Assembly: GCA_014925825.1 (NCBI GenBank)
Contig: JACGCK010000201.1
Span: 1 to 64,000, forward strand
Reading direction: 5' to 3'
Origin: Pholiota molesta
Lineage: Eukaryota; Basidiomycota; Agaricomycetes; Agaricales; Strophariaceae
DNA: 64,000 nt
The position numbers were made by a program, and so were the translations under genes. A model generated the notes under the pieces. The model made no database searches. It saw only the letters and a list, made by a program, of their open reading frames with translations, and had not been told where the DNA came from. How positions within the stretch are numbered: position 1 is the stretch's first letter; each line of letters starts with the position of its first letter. Shown one piece after another: positions 48,404-60,309 of this stretch.

Positions 48404-49690
48404 TGCCCGACTTGAGTTGCGGCGCGTCGTCCCGCCTGGCGGGCGCCGCATCCATTACGCCAAAATCCATTGCCCATCTTGGGCGCTGCTCCATCCTCCT
48501 GCCCACGCCCTGCATCCATTGCGCCACGATCCATCCTCCCACCCACGCCCCGCATCCATTACGCCACGCCCGCATCCATTGCCCGACTTGGGTTGCGGCG
48601 CGTCGTCCCACCTGGGCCCCGCATCCATTGCCGCCCGCATCCATTGCCCGACTTGGGTTGCGGCGCGTCGTCCCACCTGGGCCCCGCATCCATTGCCGCC
48701 CGCATCCATTGCCCGACTTGGGTTGCGGCGCGTCGTCCCACCTGGGCCCCGCATCCATTGCCGCCCGCATCCATTGCCCGACTTGGGTTGCAGCGCGTCG
48801 TCCCACCTGGGCCCCGCATCCATTGCCGCCCGCATCCATTGCCCGACTTGGGTTGCGGCGCGTCGTCCCACCTGGGCCCCGCATCCATTGCCCGACTTGG
48901 GTTGCGGCGCGTCGTCCCACCTGGGCCCCACATCCATTGCCGCCTGCATCCATTGCCCGACTTGGGTTGCAGCGCGTCGTCCCACCTGGGCCCCGCATCC
49001 ATTGCCGCCCGCATCCATTGCCCGTCTTGGGTGATGTTCCATCCTTGTGCCCACGCCCCGCATCCATTGCGCCATCCATCCTCGCGCCCACGCCCCGCAT
49101 CCATTACGCCACGTACGCATCCATTGCCCGAATTGGGTTGCGGCGCGTTGTCCCACCTGGGCCCCGCATCCATTGCCGCCCGCATCCATTGCCCGACTTG
49201 GGTTGCGGCGCGTCGTCCCACCTGGGCCCCGCATCCATTGCCGCCCGCATCCATTGCCCGTCTTGGGTGATGTTCCATCCTTGTGCCCACGCCCCGCATC
49301 CATTGCGCCATCCATCCTCGCGCCCACGCCCCGCATCCTTTACGCCACGTACGCATCCATTGCCCGAATTGGGTTGCGGCGCGTCGTCCCACCTGGGCCC
49401 CGCATCCATTGCCCGTCTTGGGTGATGTTCCATCCTCCTGCCCACGCCCTGCATCCATTGCGCCATCCATCCTCGCGCCCACGCCCCGCATCCATTATGC
49501 CACGTACGCATCTATTGCCCGAATTGGGTTGCGGCGCGTTGCCCCGCCTGGGCGCCACATCCATTGCGGCACGCATCCATTGCCCGACTTGGGTTGCGGC
49601 ACGTCGTCCCACCTGGGCCCCGCATCCATTGCCGCCCGCATCCATTGCCCGTCTTGGGTGTGGTTCGAGTTCGATCCTCGCGCCTGGGCC
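48404..49690. repeat. 65-bp minisatellite array built on GCATCCATT
   Basis: About a dozen units contain TTGCGGCGCGTCGTCCCACC, each followed by a GCATCCATTGC word. The most regular stretch is 48570-49020 with period 65 bp. From 49020 a longer higher-order unit appears three times, with GATGTTCCATCCT, GCGCCATCCATCC and CCACGTACGCATC. Because the units lack stops in several frames, long frames appear on both strands. Their translations are pure repeat and not genes. Confidence 0.9.
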
Positions 49691-50535
49691 CCATGTGCGT
49701 ATCCATCCTGACTCCATTGTCCATAAACTGACTACACCCATATAGAGCTTCCTCTCCTTGCCGTGGTAGGAACTGCGGCTCGGATGATGTCAATCAGCCT
49801 ATGCCCTAGCTTCACACATCCATTGGCCATGTAGGACACGTCATCCATCGTGCGTGGCCGCCCTACCTCCCCACATCCATCCCCCCTCTGATCACGAATC
49901 CAATCACTCAATACGGCGCGCAATCCAATGCGCACGGCCCCTGCCCATCACATATCCATTGCCCATATCCCGCACCCCATCCAGTGCACTGGACCGCGAC
50001 TTGCGTTATCACCGCTCCTCTTGCGACTTTGATTCGCATCCATCCCATTCCCATCACCCATCCATAGACCATATACTGCGCCCAATCCATTCTTGCCATT
50101 GTATCCATCCTTCTTCCATCATACATCCATCATCCATATGTTTTCCTTAAACGGCTTGAATCATGCCTGTCTGCCGCGCCTTTGATTTGTATCCATCCCA
50201 TCTGTACCCATCCCCCTCCCACGCGCTGTACCGCGGCACTTGGTGCCCCGCTCCGGATGTATTGCAATCCATATAATTTGCGCTTCCCATTCCGGACATA
50301 TGTAGATTATACCACTTATCATGTACCTTGCACACACCACCTTTCCAAGAAATATAAATATAATATTGAACAAGATAATAAGAGCCACGAATTACACATA
50401 AGAGAACATAAACAGAGTACAAGATCAGATAGCCAGGAAAATAATATGGCAAGATACATACGGCAAGATAGATAATGAATAACAAGATAACGATAAAGCA
50501 AACTGATCACAAGAAATGTCACATAGAGACAATGA
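49691..50535. other. Diverged ATCCAT-rich flank of the minisatellite, no gene
   Basis: ATCCAT/ATCCCAT words continue at irregular spacing to about 50220. From 50280 the sequence turns AT-rich (ATATAAATATAATATTG) up to the 3' end of the WFNNH gene. No coding evidence. Confidence 0.6.
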
Positions 50536-53095
50536 TTACCTTCGTTGTCTTTTGCCTTCACCCAAATCCCCACTACCACTAACATCCTTTCGTTTCTTTC
50601 CACCCACCATGTAACTTTCGACACATGAATGTAAATCGACCACTGCCGACTCCCACCGAGCATCAGTGGTACGGGCTGAAGCCCACCATGCGAGGCTGGC
50701 GATGACAACAACTAACCCACTAGCGCCGTGCTTCCTCAGCATACAGACATCTTCATTCGGCTTTGCAGACGACAAGGGCAGAGGGAGGGTGTTGGGGACT
50801 GTGGAGCGCCTCCATGTTGGCTGGATGCTATTCCACCACGAGACCCACTCGTCGGCGAATACTTGAACATCTGGAAGCGATGGTATTTGGTCATATCTAC
50901 GCTTTTGGATCCAGTTTGAGAGTAAACCCGGGCGCAACGCAGCAGGCATGCGGTGCTGAGAGAGGGAACATTAACCACCGAGCAAGGTTCATTAGACACA
51001 AAAATACTTACTGCCGTTGTAGTTATAGCACCGTGTTCACTTTCGAACTTGATCCAGTCTGCGACGAATGTTTTCCAGATATCCGAGTCGACCGCTTCAG
51101 TGAGATATTTCGACGCATCCTCGAGCCATGGTGGAACAACCGATTTGACTGATCTCACCCGCGTAGATCGATCAGTTCGGCCTTCGGGAGTGGCCACATC
51201 CTCGTCGCTAGCTGCATTTGGAGCGGGCTGGGTTTGTGGGGCGAGAGCGTCTACGGAATGGTTTGAGATGTTGTTACCAAAGCCACGAGGCAGCTGCGTG
51301 CCGGCTGCTGCTGCTGCTGAAAGTCCAATTACAGATCCAATGGTAGGCATGGGAGGGGCGCCAAATGGAATGGCCAGGTGAACAGAAGCCATCGGCACGA
51401 TATCGCCAGCGGCTTGAGTAATCGATGGATTGACCAGTGCGACTGTCCCAGTATCCGTTTCCAAAGAGGGCGTGCCATATGGGTTGAGATACGGGGTAGT
51501 CGCATGGGCTACGGGATATGTAGGCATTCCTAGGCACAAACTATCAGTCCGAAAGAATCAGTAAATGGACACAACTACGCACCGCTGGTGCTCGCCGCAT
51601 TCTCAGCATTCCAGTCACCTCCATCCATACCATTGGATGTGTCTCCATCTAAGCGCATCCAATCAGTAGTCCCTAGGATTTGAGACACTTCTTCATCGGT
51701 CATGCCAGCCGTTGGATCACGAACCTGCCCAACTGGCAAGGTTTTGAACAACCCCTGAGGTCCTGTTCCAGTCAGCCCGTCCGAGTTCCTGCCCGGAGCA
51801 TCACCGATGGATTCGACGGGAGCATTGCCAAAGCCGTCAACAGGAGGCGAAACGATGGACGAGGAGTTCGTGGAGGTGTGGGAGTCGGAAGAGCCACCAA
51901 CCAGAGGATCAACGAGGGATAAAGCAGGAGACACCGGGGAAGCCTGGCCGCAAGGCGAGTCACTGTCTCCATGAGCATCCTTGTCCGATTCTTCATCACC
52001 GGGGGCTGGTAGAGCGCCGGCCTTTGGGGCATCACCGGGGGTAGCAGGTAGTAGAGCGCGGGACTGTCGTATCTCTTCCGCTATATGTAATTGATATATT
52101 TTAGTTCAACAAAGTAAGTATACACAGCTAAAGGAAACCTTACGATAGCAGGCATGCAAAAAGTCCGAGAAAGGACGGAGAACTCTCGTCTCATAGTGTG
52201 GAAATGCTTCTCCAAAGGACAGGGAACACGGGTTCCGACGAGAGTGCAAACTACATGTGAAGATGTCACCTTGAGCGTGGCGAGGATCGGGTCCACCAGC
52301 GAGCAGAGTAAATGACCATCCTGTCAATATTGATAGCTGTTGCATGAAATCGTCCGCTAATTCAGGAATCTTGCCGATCGAGCTGAAAATCGAGATCAGA
52401 GTATGTTTTAAAAATAGTCAATCGGGCCTACAGCAAATATTCCTCCGGAGTGCGTTCAAGAGACTTGGCTTCCAAACAAGCAACCTCGCGATCCATCTCC
52501 GCCCTACGCTCTTCCCGCAGACGTTTGACTTCGGCTTTGACCTCTTCCGACTCATTCAGATAGGCTTCTTGAGTGAGTTTATTCACAACCGACAGACGCA
52601 TTTTGGAATCCACGCTCAGGGGATCGAGGTCCACCAAGGGCTTGACTCGATCCTTGAAGAACACCTTCGAATAGATGTTCTTCTCAGACGGGAGACGGCT
52701 GGTTGTCGCGGTGGCATTGATCACCACTTTTTCTTTGGCAGTGCGATTGCGTTGACCGATAGGATGGTTATTAAACCAAATCTTGATTTTCTATAAATCC
52801 AATAGTTAGAATATGACAAACGCAATAAATAATCCAAACACACCTTTTTACGATCGAATGCCCACTCCTCAGTGGTCTGGAAAGGTAGTTGGACAATAAT
52901 CTGAGGATCTGAGGAACTTGCAATTCCAGCCGCCTCGGCCGCTTGAGACGGCCACTGCTGGAAGAAAAGTCGGTAGCATTCAGTCCTCCAATCGCGAAGA
53001 GCATTGGCCCCGGCCTGTTTTGCGGCAAAATGCTCGGCACGTTTAGACATGAGAAATTCATGCTGTTGGTTGGTGGCCCAAGACTTTGGCGCCAT
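50536..53095 (-). CDS. WFNNH-motif protein, lineage-specific multicopy family
   Basis: The start is ATG 53095. Exon one ends at 52844 and exon two starts at 52790. The product begins APKSWATNQQHEFLMSKR, then a Trp-rich helical part, then KKIKIWFNNHPIGQRNR. That is the hallmark of a large agaricomycete-specific family. It continues with FKDRVKPLVDLDPLS, a long charged helix (EVKAEVKRLREERRAEMDRE), LSILTGWSFTLLAGGPDPR and a disordered Ser/Thr/Pro middle. A C-terminal part with VPPWLEDASKYL, DPVDSDIW-like segments, VFADEWVSWWNSIQPTWR and a basic tail ends at stop 50536. WFNNH resembles the WFxNR recognition-helix signature of homeodomains, so DNA binding is possible but unproven. It is transcribed away from the RNase H1-like gene from a shared 409-bp region. 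No stop or frameshift was noticed. The exon count is approximate. Confidence 0.68.
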
Positions 53096-53504
53096 GATAC
53101 GCGCAACGGATGCAAAAAAACTGCCGTAAGATGGATAGCGGGTAAAAGTTAAAAGTTTAAGCGACTATGAAAATTTCACTCATGTCCTGTGGTCGTCCGC
53201 GTAACCCCGAACAACTGTATAGCCCACCCTTGCATCCATCCTGCATCCATCCCCACTCCCCCTCTTCTTATTTTCCTCCATGGACTCCATGGCTCTTAGA
53301 AATAAATTTATCAGTCGTACCATCAGAATTTCCAATGGTACGATTAGCTCGTATATAATCGTGTGAACTGGAACTGTATAGTTAATTTCAGCGGGAGTTG
53401 GAAAAGCCTAAAAAAGGCCGACCCTGGATTCATCAGAGTCTATTCCAATACATTCCCCGGACCCCACATTGCCTCCGCAATCGTCTCACCGAAAAACCGA
53501 TCCC
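53096..53504. promoter_or_regulatory. Shared bidirectional promoter region
   Basis: A 409-bp space lies between two divergent start codons (minus 53095, plus 53505). It carries GCATCCATCC twice near 53230-53252, the same word that builds the nearby minisatellite, then a pyrimidine-rich run and CCATGGACTCCATGG. A TATATAAT word lies near 53351. Confidence 0.45.
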
Positions 53505-56500
53505 ATGGCTCAGACACCTCGCACTAATCCAGACGGGGATAGACCCCAAACCGTTGACGAGCTTGTAGCGGCGCTCCTTGTCTTAGGCATCGACGTGCAT
53601 TCCGCGCGCGATGGGAACGCTGCACGTGGTAAGTTCATTTCAGTAGATATAATCCTTTACCTGCATCTAACACATTTTCTGGCAGCCCGAGCACCCCCCA
53701 ACGCTCCTGCTGGCGGCGTTGCCGCCAACAGGGCCAACAATGCAGCCAACGTAGTCGTCGCGTCTGAGAGCGCCACTGAGACTGCCACCACCACCGTGGC
53801 TCCCAGCACTGCCAGTAAGCCGCGTTTTCTCATAGTTTAGTTTCAACTTTTGACGGATTCCTTGTCTAGATGCAGATGCAGCCTCTGAGGCTGAGGGTGG
53901 CTCGACTGCTGCCTCCGTGGTGACCGATTGGGCAGATGATTGGGACGAGGATGAACAACCCCGTCGCTTTGGCGCGGCCCCCACTTCTGCAGCGGCCCCT
54001 ACTCATGCAGCTGTCACCACTGGCACGGGCGCGTCCACCACGCTTTCCGGCAACGGGTACACTTGCTCGTTTTGCCAGAACTTCAACACCGTTCGACCTT
54101 CAGAATCCTTCTATGTTGTCACAATTGGCCTTCAAGTGGGCATTTTCCACCAGTGTCTGCTAGTCTCATGCATGAACCCTATGGCTATTACCCGGATAAA
54201 AATATTGCATCCAGAGAGGTAACTACCCATCTCACCTAGCTGGCTTTGAATATTTCCGCCCATTCCTAGTGCTCGCTGCTGATCGCTGGTGGCAGTGTTG
54301 TTGCTCACTGTGCTCAACAGTGTCGAGCACTGCTTGTCGCTGTTTTCAGGGTCGTCCCAAAAAGGAAGCAATCAAAAAAATTCCAAAAGAAGAATAACAA
54401 ATTTGTAAGCTTTTTTCCCCATCATTTGTCAGCACTTGACCATCTATCATTAGATTTGACCCATTTTGGGACTTTCTGCTCATTGGCCCATCAAATATGC
54501 CATCAAGGACCAAACACATGACCTGGTACCTAACCACATGACCACACATGACTGCAAATGAGGCAGGGACCCTCCTAGGGGTGGGAAATGCCTAAAATAG
54601 CATTTTCCCAATATTATTGGAAATGCACCTGGGTAGCTGGGGCACCCTATATGGGACCCACAGGGACCATATTATACCAAAGATGCGGAATTAAATTCTA
54701 AATCCACCTGTGAAAGATTCATATGGATAGCTTTATTGGTTCAGGCCCTAGAAGCGAATTACTATTTGGGTGAAATATGCACACACATTGATGGCTGCTT
54801 TCCTCCGCAACCGCTGGGTCGTTTTCTATAATCAAAGCAGCTGTCTATAGGTATCAAACGCGCGCTTCTAACGCGTTCTTGATTATAATTTTCCGTCCGT
54901 TCCTCGCTCCGTAAAACGCTCCGGATATATTTGCGCTCGCACTGCATTAGCGCCGGCTACGCTTCTACTATCCGCGCGTATATTATACCATAAAATAGGT
55001 TAATAAAACACCTTTCCAACGGTACCCTACTCGTTGTGATTGAACCACTCTCCGAGGCCCTATAAAGGAAATGGTTGTTTGTAAATAGAATATTAACCGC
55101 GGATCGCGCCGGAACGCGCGTAGGCTTGTTGGATTCCCTGAATTTACCGGATTTAATGACACCCTGATTATAAGGATCAGACGCCGGGAAGGCACTGAAC
55201 CGGACATGAGGTTGGGCTGGATATTGCTTTGCTGGCTGGAAGATGCTATTTTTAGCGCTGCCGAGCGCGGCCTCACCCAATCCGGGCATGAAATGGTGGC
55301 ACTCTCCCCCTCCCCCTCATATTGGAAATTCATTTCCTCCCTCAATTCCTATCCAATTGCTTCGTTCTTTTTTCTAATATTCAACAGAAATATGGTACTA
55401 TGGGTCTATACTATTTGTACAGCACTATAATACATGCAGCATTTGTTAATTCGATATCTCTGTATTTTGGACACTGCATTTGGGGTTTTCACTGTATTTA
55501 TGATGCTTATTGGCACATATAGAGCGGTGGAAAGCTAGAGGTAAATACCTACTACAATTCCTGGTAGTTTAAAAGTTATCTGGATACTGTCTATAGATCC
55601 GCACCCATAAAGAGAGACATTACTGTATATCCTCTTTGATAAATCCATATCTCAACCAATACTGTAGCTATAAACAAGTTAAAGCGTGCATTAAAGTATT
55701 AGACATGTCTTCTTTACTTCTGTTACTCAAGAATTCTCTTCTCAGAGCATTTCATTGGCCATATGACAAGAATGGTTAAATATAGCAGAAATAGAGGTAT
55801 TTGGCCTATAGCAATTCACATAAGCACTCTAAAATTCAATGGAGGTAGGATGTTATAGCTCTCATTAATACCTTCAATTCAAGATAGGCCGGAAGGAAAT
55901 GGAGTAAGTGTGTGGAAATATATGGTGGAATTAGTACTCAAAACATCGGACTAGGTCAAGGCTATCTATGTTACTTATCATAGACATGTTTACATCATGT
56001 TTCAGTAGAATGTTTCCACCATATCTTTCCACTCACTCACTCTAATTCTTTCCGGCCTATCTCTAATCGTAGATATTGATGAGAGCTATAATATCCCAGC
56101 TCTACAGAATTTTAAAATGATTATGTGAATTGCTATAGGCAGAATACCTCTATTTCTGCTATATTTAACCATTCTTGTCATATACCGATGAAATGCATTG
56201 AGAAGAGAATTGTTGAGTGGCAGAACTAAAGAAGACATGTCTAATACTCTAATGGATGCTTGAACTTGGCTATAGCTACAGTATGGCTGAGATATGGATT
56301 TATCAAGGAGGATATACAGCAATGTCTCTCTTTATGGGTGTGGAGCTATAGGACAGTATCCAGATAACTTTTAAACTACCAGGAATTGTAGTAGGTATTA
56401 CCTCTAGCTTTCACCGCTCTATATGTGCCAATAAGCATCATAAATACAGTGAAAACCCCAAATGCAGTGTCCAAAATACAGAGATATGAATAACAAATGC

Positions 56501-58048
56501 TGCATGTATTATAGTGGTTATAAGTGTATAGCGCATAGTACCATACTTATATTAAATATTAGAAAAAAGAACGAAGCAATTGGATAGGAATTGAGGGAGG
56601 AAATGAATTTCCAATATGAGGGGGAGGGGGAGAGTGCCACCATTTCATGCCCGGATTGGGTGAGGCCGCGCTCGGCAGCGCTAAAAATAGCATCTTCCGG
56701 CCAGCAAAGCAATATCCAGGCCATCCCCATGTCCAGTTCAGTGCCTTCCCGGCGTCTGATCCTATAATCAGGGTGTCATTAAATCCGGTAAATTCAGGGA
56801 ATCCAACAAGCCTACGCGCGTTCCGGCGCGATCCGCGGTTAATATTCTATTTACAACAACCATTTCCTTTATAGGGCCTCGGAGAGTGTTCAATCACAAC
56901 GAGTAGGGTACCGTTGAAAGGTGTTTTATTAACCTATTTTATGATATAATATACGCGCGGATGGTAGAAGCGTAGCCGGCGCTAATGCAGTGCGAGCGCA
57001 AATACATCCGGAGCGTTTTACGGAGCGAGGAACGGACGGAAAATTATAATCAAGAACGCGTTGGAAGCGCGCGTTTGATACCTATAGAAGCTGCTTTGAT
57101 TATAGAAAACGACCCACCGTTGCGGAGGAAAGCAGCCATCAATGTGTGCGCTTATTTACCCAAATAGTAATTCGCTTTAGGGCCTGAACCAATAAAGCTA
57201 TCCATATGAATCTTTCACAGGTGGATTTAGAATTTAATTCCGCATCTTTCGGTATAATATGGTCCCAGTGGGTCCCATACAGGGTGCACCAGCTACCCAG
57301 GTGCATTTCCAATAATATTGGGAAAATGCTATTTTAGGCATTTCCCACCCCTAGGAGGGTCCCTGCCTCATTTGCAGTCATGTGTGGTCATGTGGTTAGG
57401 TACCAGGTCATGTGTTTGGTCCTTGATGGCATATTTGATGGGCCAATGAGCAGAAAGTCCCAAAATGGGTCAAATCTAATGATAGATGGTCAAGTGCTGA
57501 CAAATGATGGGGAAAAAAGCTTACAAATTTGTCATTCTTCTTTTGGACTTTTTTTGATTGTTTCCTTTTTGGGACGACCCTGAAAACAGCGATGAGCAGT
57601 GCTTGGCACTGTTGAGCACAGTGAGCAGCAGTGGCAGCTACAGTGAGCAGTAGCGCTGCCACCAATGACCAGCAGCGAGCACCAGGAATGGGCGGAATTA
57701 TTCAAAGCCAGCTAGGTGAGGTGGGTAGTTACCTCTCTGGATGCAATATTTTTATCCGGGTAACAGCCATGACTTCATGTAGAATATTAACAGACAAGGC
57801 TGGCATTTTCTCCGACTGGTACGTGATTTCTCTTATTCTGTTACTTGTTATCCCAAGCTGATCATTCCTACAGGCACATCGCACAGCCCCTCGTTTCCGG
57901 GGTCAGCGGCGCCTGCTATCGCAGGTATTCGTCCATGGCTGCAGCTCAGGCTGCCTTCGACGAAGCTCTCGCGGCTGGCCTTGTCATGGTGGTCGCCCCC
58001 GGCCCTGTCACTCTTCCACATCCCGCATGTGGAAGTCGCGGTGCCTAA
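53505..58048 (+). pseudogene. RNase H1 N-terminal-like domain protein, split by a 3.65-kb insertion
   Basis: Exons are 53505-53628, 53686-53814, 53870 onward, and 57874-58048. The N-terminal part is an Ala/Thr-rich linker with an acidic DWADDWDEDEQPRRF patch. Then come YTCSFCQNFNT, a possible single zinc-binding CxxC, and the start of a small domain, SESFYVVTIGLQVGIF. At exactly this point a palindromic element is inserted. The domain resumes after it with SDW, PLVSGVSGACYRRYSS and AAAQAAFDEALAAGLV. The pattern (YVVxxGxxxGIFxxW, GVSGAxYRxY, AAxxAF) fits the RNase H1 hybrid-binding (Caulimovirus-viroplasmin-like) fold, which binds RNA/DNA duplex. Lesions other than the insertion were not seen, so inactivation should be as young as the insertion, unless the insert is spliced out. 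Confidence 0.7.
54148..57801. mobile_element. 3,654-bp inverted-repeat (foldback) element with 9-bp target duplication
   Basis: The two arms, about 54148-55931 and 56010-57801, are reverse complements over nearly their entire length, at roughly 85-90 percent by eye, around an approximately 80-nt centre. Example pairs are TTACCCGGATAAAAATATTG at 54189 with its complement near 57746, and CCTAGGAGGGTCCC in both orientations near 54573 and 57350. The element is bordered by GGCATTTTC on both sides (54139-54147 and 57802-57810), a 9-bp duplication as produced by Mutator-like transposition. Ends read CACCAGTGTCTG and, inward from the right, AGCCTTGTCTG. No transposase is recognised in either arm, so it depends on a helper or is an unusual foldback family. 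Confidence 0.85.
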
Positions 58049-58182
58049 GTGCACGCCTTCCTGGTGCATGCAACTGCTATGTAGTTCTCGTCTGCAATGA
58101 ATGTCCGTCTAGAAAATGTCTGATAAAAATGTACCGTGCTTGTTCATCTATGAAATATATTGCTTGTGCCCTCGACTTCCCT

Positions 58183-58857
58183 CTATGTGCCCTGAAAACC
58201 GTACTTGCCCTCTAAATATGTTTTGAACACATTCAGGTTATGACCATCCTCCAACAATGTATACAAAATTTCATCAATCCAACTTATGACCATCCGTACT
58301 TCTCTGGAAAGCTCGTCAACTTGTTCCAATTCTGGACCCACTCCAGCAAGCTGAAGGACCTCGTTGTGGCATTGCGTTATCGCTGTTTGGACCTCCTCGA
58401 GTTGGCGAACGTGTCCGTCCAAAGGTTCTGAGTTGAGGGACAGCATGTACTGTTGGCAGGCATCGTTGACGAAGGTTTTCGGTGATCCGTTGGTAATATT
58501 ATTCAATCGCCTCTTCAGGCGCTCAGCATGTTCCATCCAAACAGTGATAGGACTACGTGTCTCTTGAGTGACGAGAGATATAGCTGCGCTCTCTCGCAGT
58601 TTGGCTGTACTTTAAACGAGAATCAATATAATCAGAAACGAAATAATATATCACATTGTATACTTTGGGTGTGTCTTTCTATATGTTTTGCGTCGCTGTG
58701 CATTAATTGCCGCCTTGGATCTAGAATAAAGTATAAGCAACAACAGCCAGAAATGTGTAGTATTGCATAATAAGTACTTGTCATAGTGCCGTTTGCTCTT
58801 AGCACGGTTTGCTTCGCGCTGGGCCTCAACGGTCAGATGAATTTTCGTTCGACCCAT
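58183..58857 (-). CDS. Small basic/coiled-coil protein of unknown function
   Basis: Exons are 58857-58778, 58720-58664 and 58609-58183; phases agree and give 187 residues. The N-terminus is strongly basic (GRTKIHLTVEAQREANRAKS, then KAAINAQRRKTYRKTHP). It recalls the nucleic-acid-binding leaders of fungal transposon-linked proteins. The rest is helical and acidic (VRQLEEVQTAITQCHNEVLQ, ELEQVDELSREVRMVISW) with coiled-coil potential. No family name is recognised. It sits tail to tail with the disrupted RNase H1-like gene and near the KDZ transposase, so it may be an accessory protein of an element. Confidence 0.6.
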
Positions 58858-59297
58858 GAGCGTTAGTGAGCAAGGATATAGAAATCGTGTTTGCCTTCGA
58901 TGCAATCCGGTGCGTCGTCTGACTTTTATTTCTGGCAACTAGACTACTGCTCCAAATAGTATCAACAGAAAGGTAATAATCCAAAGGCTCTGATTCTGAT
59001 TTTATTACTCTGTTTGAATCATCCTACAATATATGCAGCATTTATTCTTTTATTTTCTGTCTTGGTCTGTGCGCACCAGGGCGGACTTAGTAATCTCGAG
59101 AAGCCAGAGAACCTGAGAATCTGGATGGGCAGTGGATGGGTCGCCTTATTTCCCCCCCCCTCTCTAACTCGAACCATATTTTTTCGCCCTGCCAAATCCT
59201 CTTTCCGTGTTGCAGCAACTGAAAACTCAGAATTTCTGCAGATGTGAGTACTTATTTTTTTTTGGTCAGACGATGCTGACGGCATCGCTAAGATTAG
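58858..59297. other. Short divergent intergenic region
   Basis: Lies between divergent small genes. A C-run of nine (59153-59161) and a T-run of ten occur here. An untranslated exon ending GCAGAT before GTGAGT near 59242 may belong to the gene at 59298, whose ATG directly follows an acceptor-like TTAG. Confidence 0.4.
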
Positions 59298-60080
59298 ATG
59301 TTGAACCTGGTGCAGCCTGACGCGAACCCAGCCGAAATTCAAATTCAAATCGATAAACAGCGGTTTGTCCACCGCATGGGACCATACTATCTCCAAGCAT
59401 ATTCTGAGGGCACAGCACAGGAGGCCGAGTTCTTCCAAGCCGTCTTCCGCCACCACTGCGATCGATGGCCGGTCAACGCCAAGGACTATCCGGATCTGGA
59501 TTTCATGAAGGCCGACCTTGAGAACCAACGCAAGGTATGTGTGTTTATTCATTAACGATCTATTCTTAATTATTATCTTTAGGCTTTGATTCGGTTGATT
59601 AAGAGCTGGGCTGGTTTGGGCGCCTTCGCTGCGGACAAACATTGGTCCGAGTTGTTCAAACGTAAGGTTGTTTCGGACACTAGTGATTCGCTGAGCAAGG
59701 AGGCAAGAACCTTCACTGTTGTTTGAAAACAATGTTATATTGGGCTAATTTTCTTTACTAGAACCAGTTGTCTGAGGTAACCAAGGAAGCAAACGAGTCC
59801 GACTCTGTTGGTGGCTCCATGGACAATCCAATCGACGTGGTTAGTGTTGGTATATTACCCATTTTCACAGCGCTAACACAATTACATATATAGGATCTTT
59901 TTGCATCTCCGGGGAGGAGCCGCATGAATCCAATCAAAATTGTAAGGTTCTGCGTGTTCTTCCCTCTGATTTGAGCTGACCTACTAGTAGGATGCGACTC
60001 CATCCAAAGAGAAGAGGGGGGACAACGATGCTAATCATGGCGGTAAAGTCAATCCACGCCATATCAATGTATTCAAATGA
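59298..60080 (+). CDS. Small protein of unknown function upstream of the KDZ transposase
   Basis: Exons are 59298-59534, 59583-59702, 59762-59839, 59894-59941 and 59991-60080; phases agree and give 190 residues. The N-terminal part (IQIQIDKQRFVHRMGPYYLQ, AQEAEFFQAVFRHHCDRWPV) looks globular and helical. It is followed by ALIRLIKSWAGLGAFAADKH and a disordered acidic/basic tail. The second intron (59703-59761) starts with GC (GAG followed by GCAAGA) and is needed because reading through meets a stop. No family name is recognised. Position 230 bp before the KDZ gene in the same direction suggests it could belong to that element. Confidence 0.6.
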
Positions 60081-60309
60081 GCAGCTTCCGGCCCAGTTTC
60101 TATCTCCTAGCACCGTAGGTAACGAAGTGAATACTGTACACAAGCATGCATCCGTCGACGAGTAGTGTACCATTTGTGTAGAATTTGTAAATTGTGTAGT
60201 TATCTGATGTATCGTCTAAGTACGTGTACATGTATTGGTAATCAGATGTATACATTTGAATATTGACCGTCGAATTTGAGATGATAGTACTTCAATAACT
60301 ATTAACGAG

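Noticed and set aside
48570..49020. Regular direct repeats considered as a CRISPR array
   Set aside because: Repeats are contiguous 65-bp units without unique spacers, in a fungal genome.
48273..49793. Several frames of 230-380 codons on both strands over the minisatellite
   Set aside because: They translate only the 65-bp repeat in every frame, with no introns, domains or start context.
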